21,232 nucleotides of DNA from Desulfobulbaceae bacterium (lineage in GTDB: Bacteria; Desulfobacterota; Desulfobulbia; Desulfobulbales; Desulfobulbaceae), in the NCBI GenBank assembly GCA_003508005.1, contig DNUE01000070.1:201-21432 (forward strand). Reading direction: 5' to 3'. The notes under the pieces are model-generated. The model made no database searches, was not told where the DNA came from, and saw nothing but the letters and a program-made list of their open reading frames with translations. Both the position numbers and the translations under genes were made by a program. Positions 16,530 to 21,232 of this stretch are shown piece after piece (the first letter of the stretch is position 1; each line of letters opens with the position of its first letter).

Positions 16530-16554
16530 TAGCACGGGTAGAGGCAATCGTCAA
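16525..16554 (-). promoter_or_regulatory. Promoter of the nikK-nikO operon
   Basis: On the minus strand: -35 TTGACG (complement of 16549-16554), 18-nt spacer, -10 AGTAAT (complement of 16525-16530). The -10 lies inside the right arm of the NikR-type operator. About 70 nt of leader precede the GTG start. Confidence 0.45.
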
Positions 16555-16560
16555 CATTTT

Positions 16561-16808
16561 CCTTCAGGAAAAATGCAGGCCCTTCTTCTAAGTTCGGCCG
16601 GCGAAGAAATGGGGGTGCAGGCTGCTGCTTGAGGTTTTCAGATGGACATGAATTCAACAAATAATTAATGAGTTAGCAAGAATCAGCAAGTGCAGATTTG
16701 AACCAATGCACAGTATTGGGGAAAACAGTGGGCGCAGGCGATTAGAGGGAACAGGAAGGTATGTCAGTAAAAAAAATTTAGGACGACGCGGCTTGGGATG
16801 CAGAATAT
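16561..16808. other. Intergenic stretch between the nikK promoter and the nikR stop; no gene seen
   Basis: 248 nt with only tiny open frames. An eight-T run downstream of nikR on the minus strand (complement of about 16770-16777) has no convincing hairpin before it, so nikR may end by another route. I see no RNA gene or repeat here. Confidence 0.5.
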
Positions 16809-17228
16809 TCAGGCCAGATCCTTGCCGGTGGTGGTCATGACCAGCTTTCCGTGCTTGACACCCTTCACTCCGATAAGTTCATCGGCAATCTGTCGAATTT
16901 CCTGAGCGGAGGCGCGGATGATCAGGACTTCGAGACAATTGTGGGCATCCAGGTGCACATGCAGGGCAGAGATGATATGGTCGTGGTGGGCATGCTGATG
17001 TTCGGTCAACTTGTCGGAGAGATCACGGACGTGATGGTTGTATATGAGGGTGACCGTGCCGATGGCCTCCGCATCCTCAGATTCGCACTTGTTTTCCACG
17101 AGCGATGCCCGGATGAGATCGCGGATCGCCTCTGAACGGTTCGTGTATCGTTTCCGTTCGATCAGGTGATCGAAATCGACCAGCAGCTTTTCATCGAGCG
17201 AAATACCGAATCTGACGATGGTTCCCAT
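16809..17228 (-). CDS. nikR: Nickel-responsive transcriptional regulator NikR
   Basis: Ribbon-helix-helix plus ACT-domain repressor that binds DNA when Ni2+ is present. 139 residues. The RHH part is VRFGISLDEKLLVDFDHLIERKRYTNRSEAIRDLI (2-39). The ACT domain carries the Ni2+ ligands in the canonical spacing: H79 from the partner chain, then H90, H92 and C98 in HVHLDAHNC, followed by LEVLI and the VKHGKL motif. Extra His at 77, 81, 82 and 84 resemble the His-rich loop of Escherichia coli NikR. The start at 17228 has GGAG five nt upstream and matches the family N-terminus; the frame is open to 17321. Transcribed toward the nik operon but separated from it by 355 nt, so it has its own promoter. 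Confidence 0.95.
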   Translation of the reverse strand: MGTIVRFGISLDEKLLVDFDHLIERKRYTNRSEAIRDLIRASLVENKCESEDAEAIGTVTLIYNHHVRDLSDKLTEHQHAHHDHIISALHVHLDAHNCLEVLIIRASAQEIRQIADELIGVKGVKHGKLVMTTTGKDLA

Positions 17229-17358
17229 TGTCGCTCCATTCTGAGGCAGGGCATATTTTTCAGCCATTTTACCTGGTTTAAGAGAAAAAACAAACGAATT
17301 CCAGGGATAATGCCTCTGCATTCCGTTTGCATTTCTTAGCCCGCCGCAAATAAATGCC

Positions 17359-17385
17359 TTGACATGCTCTAGGCAATAATATACA
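17359..17385 (+). promoter_or_regulatory. Candidate promoter of the porin gene and its structured leader
   Basis: TTGACA (17359-17364), 15-nt spacer, TATACA (17380-17385). The spacer is short, so the call is tentative. Transcription would begin about 17392, exactly at the left arm of the second NikR-type site, giving a leader of about 230 nt. Confidence 0.35.
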
Positions 17386-17391
17386 CATTTC

Positions 17392-17418
17392 GTGTTACTA
17401 AATATAATTTAATAACAT
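17392..17418. promoter_or_regulatory. NikR-type operator between nikR and the porin gene
   Basis: GTGTTAC (17392-17398), 13-nt AT-rich spacer, ATAACAT (17412-17418; 5 of 7 to the mirror half). Same spacing and left arm as the site before nikK. A further half-site ATAACAC lies at 17443-17449, 31 nt from the right arm. The site can serve nikR itself (164 nt from its start), the porin gene, or both. Confidence 0.68.
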
Positions 17419-17451
17419 AAATCGCACTGCTATTTATAATAAATAACACAA

Positions 17452-17594
17452 CTGGGGGCATAGGGCAGGTTGGATGCCGTTCCCCAGGGTCGGTTCGCCA
17501 TGCGGGGAGTAACCCCACGCAATAAAGGCGTTACCGAAACAATCAATTCTTCCCGCGGCCGATTGCGGCACGCGGGAAGGGCGCTTGCCCTGCC
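17452..17594 (+). promoter_or_regulatory. Structured 5' leader of the porin gene, possible riboswitch or other cis-acting RNA
   Basis: Three successive stems are visible. Stem 1: CTGGGG-GCAT (17452-17461) with ATGC and CCCCAG (17474-17477, 17482-17487), loop containing GGCAGG. Stem 2: TCGGT and CGCC (17490-17499) with GGCG and ACCGA (17527-17537), enclosing an inner TGCGGGG hairpin (17501-17521). Stem 3: CTTCCCGCG-GCCG (17549-17561) with CGGC and CGCGGGAAG (17566-17579), 13 bp. In addition GGCAGG of loop 1 (17464-17469) can pair with CCTGCC (17589-17594) about 17 nt before the ribosome site, a possible pseudoknot or switch. I do not recognise a known riboswitch class. Confidence 0.5.
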
Positions 17595-17622
17595 TGAGCT
17601 GGGCTGGGATTAGGAGGGAAGA

Positions 17623-18861
17623 ATGAAGAGGATCATCATGATGACTGCCCTGGCCGTTCAGTTCGGTGTCGTTCCATGCTGGGCGGCCAGCAATGAGGAT
17701 CTTGCGGCACAGGTTGGGGAACTTATCGAGCAGAACCGGGTGCTTTTGGAGCGGGTGGCCGCCCTGGAAGAACGAGTTGCCGGCCAGGCGCAACCCGCCG
17801 GCGCGGCTTCCCCGCAGGAACAGAGGAAAGAATCTGAAGCAGGCAGCGATACCGCGAAACAGGAAGGCGAGGAACAGTCCCTGGCACGGATGATCAATGA
17901 CCGGGTCGAACTGGGCGGACTGGTCGAGGTGGAAGCGGTCACGGAGGAGGACTTTGCCGATGAAGAGTCGTCCGACGTCAGCCTGGCCACGGTCGAACTG
18001 AGTTTTGACGCCAGGATTTCTGACTGGTCCAGTGCCCATCTTCTCCTGCTCTACGAGGAGGGGGAGGAAGACAACCACGTGATTGTTGACGAGGGCACCA
18101 TCACTCTGGGGAACGAAGAAGAGTTTCCGGTCGTGCTGACTGCCGGCAAAATGTATCTGCCTTTTGGTTTGTACGAAAGCAACATGGTTTCCGACACCCT
18201 GCCATTGGAGATCGGTGAAATAAACGATACGGCTGTGCTGGCCGGCTTCCGCCTTGCCGGGTTAAGGGGCGGGGTGCATGTGTTCAACGGGGACGTGAAC
18301 GAGGCCGGGGAGAGCGACCGTATTGAATCCTGGGGTGCAAGCGTCGGCTATTCGTACGAGGGGGAAACGTTCTCTCTGGAGACAGGACTGGACTGGCTCA
18401 GCAATATCGGGGATACCAACGGTCTGGGCGACTATCTGGAAGAGAACACCGGCGCGGCTGAAATGGCAGAGTATGTGGACGGCCTGGGCGCTCACCTCCT
18501 TCTGCAGTATGGACCTTTTGCCCTGATCGCCGAATATATCGGCGCCCTGGACGAGTTTGCCGCCGCGGAGATTGCCTTCGCCGGTTCGGGGGCGCAGCCG
18601 GAGGCCTGGAGCCTGGAAGCGGGCTGGACCTTTGATCTGTTGCAGCGGGAGACGGTATTTTCCGTGTCCTGGCAGGGAACGGCTGAGGCGCAGGCCCTGG
18701 GCCTGCCGGAGGATCGCTACCTGGCGGCGATCAGGATGATGATCCTCGCCAATACAAGCCTGGCGATTGAGTACCGCCATGATGAGGACTATGCATCCGC
18801 TGACGATGGTACCGGAGAGAGCAGTGATGCGGCTGCCCTGCAGCTTGCAGTGGAGTTTTAG
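17623..18861 (+). CDS. Outer-membrane porin, LbtU-like family, probable metal-uptake porin
   Basis: 412 residues. A signal peptide with cleavage near CWA is followed by a short coiled coil (about 24-52, heptads with Leu/Val), then an Ala/Glu linker. A beta-barrel begins at VELGGLVEVEAV with alternating hydrophobic strands, and the last residue is Phe (LAVEF), as expected for BAM-inserted barrels. The segments DARISDWSSAHLLLLYEE and GKMYLPFGLYESNMVSDTLP look like the LbtU siderophore-porin family of Legionella and deltaproteobacteria. The start has AGGAGG six nt upstream. It is divergent from nikR with a NikR-type operator between, so here it may carry nickel or a nickel chelate instead of a siderophore. 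The protein is very acidic. Confidence 0.8.
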   Translation: MKRIIMMTALAVQFGVVPCWAASNEDLAAQVGELIEQNRVLLERVAALEERVAGQAQPAGAASPQEQRKESEAGSDTAKQEGEEQSLARMINDRVELGGLVEVEAVTEEDFADEESSDVSLATVELSFDARISDWSSAHLLLLYEEGEEDNHVIVDEGTITLGNEEEFPVVLTAGKMYLPFGLYESNMVSDTLPLEIGEINDTAVLAGFRLAGLRGGVHVFNGDVNEAGESDRIESWGASVGYSYEGETFSLETGLDWLSNIGDTNGLGDYLEENTGAAEMAEYVDGLGAHLLLQYGPFALIAEYIGALDEFAAAEIAFAGSGAQPEAWSLEAGWTFDLLQRETVFSVSWQGTAEAQALGLPEDRYLAAIRMMILANTSLAIEYRHDEDYASADDGTGESSDAAALQLAVEF

Positions 18862-18930
18862 CGGCCGGGGGAAGACAAGACGGGCGGGAATGGACGCAGC
18901 TTCGATGCGCCAGGTTTTTTTGCCAACCGC

Positions 18931-18960
18931 TTGAAAAATGGTTAAATTGTTAAATACAAT
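18931..18960 (+). promoter_or_regulatory. Promoter of the histidine-rich protein gene
   Basis: TTGAAA (18931-18936), 18-nt spacer, TACAAT (18955-18960), each 5 of 6 to consensus. It lies 43 nt before the ATG, in a short AT-rich island after the porin gene. No GTGTTAC half-site is present, so NikR control of this gene is not shown. Confidence 0.6.
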
Positions 18961-19003
18961 AAAATGTTGCCCTACCGAGCATCTCGAACTCCAAGGAGGC
19001 CGT

Positions 19004-19276
19004 ATGACGCAAGGCACGCACCCCCACAAGCACATGCACACCCACGAGCACCAACATGACCACGAACATCCGCACAAGCATAGTGAGAAGGAGCACAGCC
19101 ATGTGCACCACCATCAGCACACCCATCCCCATGAATTCCAGCATAGCCATGACCACGCCCACCGCGGCAACGGCACCGCGCACGATCACAAACATGACTC
19201 CGTCGAGGAAAAAAATCATGATCATGGGCACAAGGAACATAACCATGAGCCGCATGACCATGAGCATAAACCTTGA
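19004..19276 (+). CDS. Small histidine-rich, probable nickel-binding protein
   Basis: 90 residues of which 34 are His (38%), almost all in alternating His-X pairs (THPHKHMHTHEHQHDHEH at the start), with Asp, Glu and Lys between and no Cys. There is no signal peptide, so it is probably cytosolic. The ATG at 19004 has AAGGAGG five nt upstream; the frame is open from 18938, but that Met has no ribosome site. The composition recalls Hpn of Helicobacter and the His tails of HypB/SlyD and CooJ, which store Ni2+, though no folded domain is visible and zinc or copper binding is also possible. Placed at the end of a NikR-linked cluster with its own promoter, it is most simply a nickel buffer or chaperone. 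Confidence 0.82.
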   Translation: MTQGTHPHKHMHTHEHQHDHEHPHKHSEKEHSHVHHHQHTHPHEFQHSHDHAHRGNGTAHDHKHDSVEEKNHDHGHKEHNHEPHDHEHKP

Positions 19277-19281
19277 GAACG

Positions 19282-19317
19282 CGTCCGTAGCTGTTGAGAC
19301 TTGACAGTGCCCGGACG
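19282..19317 (+). terminator. Hairpin just after the histidine-rich gene
   Basis: CGTCCG (19282-19287) pairs with CGGACG (19312-19317), with an inner CTGT/ACAG pair. No T-run follows, so it may be an RNA-stabilising 3' end rather than an intrinsic terminator. Confidence 0.35.
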
Positions 19318-19329
19318 GAAATCTCCCGC

Positions 19330-19360
19330 GGGCGCCCGGGGTGCTTGACCCCGGGCGTCC
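19330..19360. repeat. GC-rich 12-bp hairpin
   Basis: GGGCGCCCGGGG (19330-19341) pairs with CCCCGGGCGTCC (19349-19360) across a 7-nt loop with a single G-T pair. It lies in the gap between the convergent histidine-rich gene and the tRNA gene. Confidence 0.6.
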
Positions 19361-19368
19361 ATCCAGAA

Positions 19369-19411
19369 AGCGGTTTATGGAAGGAGGAAATGATGCCTTC
19401 CATAAACCGCT
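19369..19411. terminator. Perfect 16-bp inverted repeat, probable bidirectional terminator
   Basis: AGCGGTTTATGGAAGG (19369-19384), 11-nt loop, exact complement (19396-19411). On the plus strand it is followed by a T-rich stretch with five T. It sits between the convergent histidine-rich gene and tRNA-Arg, 21 nt past the tRNA 3' end. Confidence 0.6.
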
Positions 19412-19431
19412 CATTGAATTTTTCATGGAAT

Positions 19432-19508
19432 TGGCGCGCCCGGAGGGATTCGAACCCCCGGCACCCAGGTTCGAAGCCTGGTGCTCTATCCGGCTGAGCT
19501 ACGGGCGC
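19432..19508 (-). tRNA. tRNA-Arg (anticodon TCG)
   Basis: On the minus strand a full cloverleaf: acceptor GCGCCCG/CGGGCGC, D stem GCTC/GAGC, anticodon stem CCAGG/CCTGG with loop CTTCGAA (anticodon TCG, reads CGA/CGG), T arm with GGTTCGAATCC, discriminator G and an encoded CCA (19432-19434). 77 nt including CCA. The encoded CCA and usual layout fit a bacterial tRNA. Confidence 0.95.
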
Positions 19509-19574
19509 TGGGCGGGATACTCAATCGTGAACCAATCATAGAGAAAAGGTCGAAGTTGCGCAAGAGGCATTCGC

Positions 19575-20522
19575 TTAGCCCAGGAGGAGGTTGTTGGCGA
19601 AGCGGATGAACGGCATGATCACCGGGGTGATGAGTCCGAGATAAAAGAGGGCAAGAAGGAGGATGAAGCCAAAGGGCTCCAGTTTTTCATAGCTTCTGGC
19701 CATCTGCGGGGGCAGGATGCCCGACAGGATCTTGGCGCCGTCCAGGGGCGGGATGGGCAGGAGGGTGAAGACCGCCACTATTCCGCCCATCAAGAACGGA
19801 TAGGGCACCCCCAGCAGAGAAAAGCCTATGGCGGCCATAGCCCCGCTGAGCATTGATGTGGTGAAGTAGACGGAGAAGAGGGTGTCATAGATCATATTCA
19901 GCTCATGCAGAAATACCCGGGCAATCTCCTTTTTCTCCTCCGGCACCAGATCCATGGCTTTGCCGACAAAATCCCTGCCGTCCATAAGGATGTAGTAGGT
20001 GAAGAATACAGCCACGACCAGCTGGGCGAAGAGGACCGGCAGATTGGAGGCAAAGGCAGCAAGACCCTTCTCTAAGACTGGCAAAAGCCATTTGGCTATG
20101 GCAATGGGGATATCGCTTATCTCCTCCACATATCTTAATACGATCTCAATTATGGAATTATAAATCCAGGCGGGAATGGAGCTTTTGGCCCATAACTCCA
20201 TCTCCTGAATCAGAGCGGTGATCTGGGACCCGGATACAACTCCCGATCTCTCCAGATTGACCATCTCCACCAGGAGCACAGTGGTGATTCCAACCAGAAA
20301 GCCCAAGATGAGAATGAAGACAATCAGTATGGAGAAAAATGAAGAGATCTGTCTCCTATGGGTCAGCCGGAAGAAGACAGAATAAAGTGGCCGGAGCAGA
20401 AATACCAGGACTACGCTTAAAAGAATGGTATTGAGGAAATCTTTGGTCAGATAGACGGTGAGAAGAAAGACCAGGAAGACAAAAATTGCTGCTGCCACAT
20501 CAAACCGGCGGCTGAAATTCAT
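19575..20522 (-). CDS. AI-2E family transporter with an M50-protease-like C-terminus (probable chimera)
   Basis: 315 residues, at least six hydrophobic segments. Residues 1 to about 253 match the AI-2E (formerly DUF20) permease pattern: paired N-terminal helices, a long amphipathic extramembrane part (VEMVNLERSG to ISDIPIAIAKW), then FFTYYILMDGRDF, and GFSLLGVPYPFLMGGIVAVFTLLP. Where such permeases continue with another helix pair, this one switches to IPPLDGAKILSGILPP, then YEKLEPFGFILLLAL. That is the conserved C-terminal part of site-2 (M50) proteases, whose PLDG aspartate binds zinc; the HExxH half is absent. The switch falls on the codons for Leu-Leu-Pro at 19755-19763. There is no Shine-Dalgarno at the start. 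Transported substrate unknown; as written the protein is unlikely to work as either parent. Confidence 0.7.
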   Translation of the reverse strand: MNFSRRFDVAAAIFVFLVFLLTVYLTKDFLNTILLSVVLVFLLRPLYSVFFRLTHRRQISSFFSILIVFILILGFLVGITTVLLVEMVNLERSGVVSGSQITALIQEMELWAKSSIPAWIYNSIIEIVLRYVEEISDIPIAIAKWLLPVLEKGLAAFASNLPVLFAQLVVAVFFTYYILMDGRDFVGKAMDLVPEEKKEIARVFLHELNMIYDTLFSVYFTTSMLSGAMAAIGFSLLGVPYPFLMGGIVAVFTLLPIPPLDGAKILSGILPPQMARSYEKLEPFGFILLLALFYLGLITPVIMPFIRFANNLLLG

Positions 20523-20638
20523 GATGCATTACTCGCCCGGATAGAATTAAAGCCTTTTTGATTGCTGCCGTCTTAATAGGATATCAGGGCCAATTCTGCC
20601 GCAAAAAGAATTCAAGAATTCAATTATGCCATTATCGT

Positions 20639-20935
20639 CTAAATCTTGTCCGCTCCCCCCAGCTCCTTCTCCATTTTCACCAGCTGGCCATAGGCCACTC
20701 CCGCCTCGGTGAGAATGATCCTCTCTCCCTCAAGCTCGATCAGTCCCGCCAGCTCCAGCCGGTGCAGTTGATACTCCAGCATCTTATCCCCAGCGGCCTT
20801 GGCCACCTCGGGCACAGTCAGGATCCCCTGGTTCATGAGTATGAGCATATTTCTGCGGATGGGGCTCTCCAGAGCATGATGCACCGCTGCCATCTCCTCC
20901 GGGGAGATGGGCTTGGCCTTCTTACCTAGCTCCAT
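20639..20935 (-). CDS. Small winged-helix (ArsR-like) transcriptional regulator, archaeal type
   Basis: 98 residues: HHALESPIRRNMLILMNQGILTVPEVAKAAG, then MLEYQLHRLELAGLIELEGERIILTEAGVAYGQL. This is a compact winged helix-turn-helix with the ArsR-type entry (ALESPIRRNML) and a wing at EGERIILTEAG. No metal-binding CxC motif is present. It starts at an ATG with GGTG about ten nt upstream, a ribosome site common in methanogenic archaea, and the style of the protein is also archaeal. It is upstream of the AI-2E gene on the same strand with about 116 nt between, so possibly co-regulated. Target and signal unknown. Confidence 0.72.
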   Translation of the reverse strand: MELGKKAKPISPEEMAAVHHALESPIRRNMLILMNQGILTVPEVAKAAGDKMLEYQLHRLELAGLIELEGERIILTEAGVAYGQLVKMEKELGGADKI

Positions 20936-21124
20936 AATAGCTTCACCGGGAAAGGTGATTAAACCGGCCAGGTCATATTCATTGCGACATTAAATCAGTT
21001 TTAAAACCGTGGATTGAGGAAATGGCGGCACCAGATTCTTGAGAGGCCGGTGATGGCAAGAGGGCTCGCAAAGGGTATTATGATTGATGAGATAGACCCT
21101 AAGGAGAGGCTCCTGTCGGCTCTT
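20936..21124. other. Intergenic stretch upstream of the winged-helix gene
   Basis: About 190 nt without a supportable gene. It holds a short AGGAG/CTCCT hairpin (about 21101-21113) followed by a TCTTTT tract on the plus strand, and the GGTG site of the regulator gene at its left edge. Confidence 0.4.
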
Positions 21125-21232
21125 TTAAATCCAATCTTTCTTGCGGAAATAGGCCAGCATCACCACCACCACTAAGAGCATGAATATCAACACCGCCGGA
21201 TAGCCCCAGGGAGACTCGAGCTCGGGCATGAA
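21125..21232 (-). CDS. corA: Magnesium/cobalt transporter CorA, C-terminal end (gene runs off the right edge)
   Basis: 35 codons plus stop. The fragment FMPELESPWGYPAVL followed by a long hydrophobic helix and the positive tail FRKKDW is the classical end of CorA: the periplasmic loop MPEL after the GMN filter, transmembrane helix 2, and a basic C-terminus. The GMN motif itself lies outside the window. Its strand and style agree with the neighbouring archaeal-looking genes. Confidence 0.72.
   Translation of the reverse strand, partial: FMPELESPWGYPAVLIFMLLVVVVMLAYFRKKDWI

Noticed and set aside
17434..18078. 214-codon minus-strand frame over the porin leader and porin start
   Set aside because: It runs across the structured leader and the antisense of the porin; no start signal and no recognisable motif.
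18950..19426. Minus-strand frames of 158 and 143 codons opposite the histidine-rich gene
   Set aside because: Their Met/Val or Gly/Ala/His bias is simply the complement of repeated CAY codons; the plus-strand gene has the promoter and ribosome site.
19369..19508. tRNA-Arg as an integration site of a mobile element, with the 16-bp inverted repeat as an end
   Set aside because: No integrase, no transposase and no duplicated tRNA 3' end were seen nearby; a bidirectional terminator explains the repeat more simply.
1..21232. CRISPR array, insertion sequence or rRNA gene
   Set aside because: No spaced direct repeats, transposase motifs or rRNA sequence were found on either strand.

Overview
The window reads as two pieces of DNA. 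Positions 1 to about 19,750 look like a GC-rich Gram-negative anaerobe of the Desulfobacterota (former Deltaproteobacteria, possibly Desulfobulbales). The grounds are strong Shine-Dalgarno sites, sigma70-like promoters, an outer-membrane porin, lipoproteins, an RND pump, and a NikR-controlled nickel ECF transporter of the NikK-NikL-NikM-NikQ-NikO type typical of sulfate reducers. The right end (about 19,760-21,232) has an AI-2E-type permease, a winged-helix regulator with a GGTG-type ribosome site and a CorA C-terminus that look archaeal (methanogen-like). The taxonomy is inference from protein style and was not searched.

Layout. 1-2,290 (minus strand): 5' end of an RND efflux permease, its periplasmic adaptor and a MarR regulator with a self-overlapping operator. 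2,359-4,137 (minus): long-chain fatty acyl-CoA ligase. 4,348-5,462 (plus): D,D-carboxypeptidase-type penicillin-binding protein and its terminator. 5,487-6,425 (minus): DUF1566 protein. 6,554-8,656 (plus): glycogen debranching enzyme GlgX. 8,893-9,807 (plus): lipoprotein with two OB-like domains. 9,936-11,476 (plus): ketopantoate reductase translationally coupled to a HAD phosphatase.

11,599-19,276 is a nickel island. A six-gene minus-strand operon (nikK, two half-size nikL genes, nikM, nikQ, and a fused two-ATPase nikO) is followed by nikR. A divergent plus-strand LbtU-like porin with a long structured leader comes next, then a 90-residue protein that is 38% histidine. Two matching NikR-type operators (left arm GTGTTAC, 13-nt spacer) lie at the promoter of nikK and between nikR and the porin gene. 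Together the genes could carry nickel across the outer membrane (porin), through the periplasm (NikK and NikL), across the inner membrane (NikM/Q/O) and into a cytosolic histidine-rich buffer, with NikR closing the loop. Nickel probably feeds NiFe hydrogenase or CO dehydrogenase, but none is encoded here.

19,277-19,508 holds stacked hairpins and a tRNA-Arg(TCG). The ORF at 19,575-20,522 is an AI-2E permease whose last about 60 residues look like the C-terminus of an M50 site-2 protease. The junction falls on a shared Leu-Leu-Pro, and it coincides with the change to archaeal-looking DNA. That points to a recombination joint or an assembly chimera rather than a normal gene.
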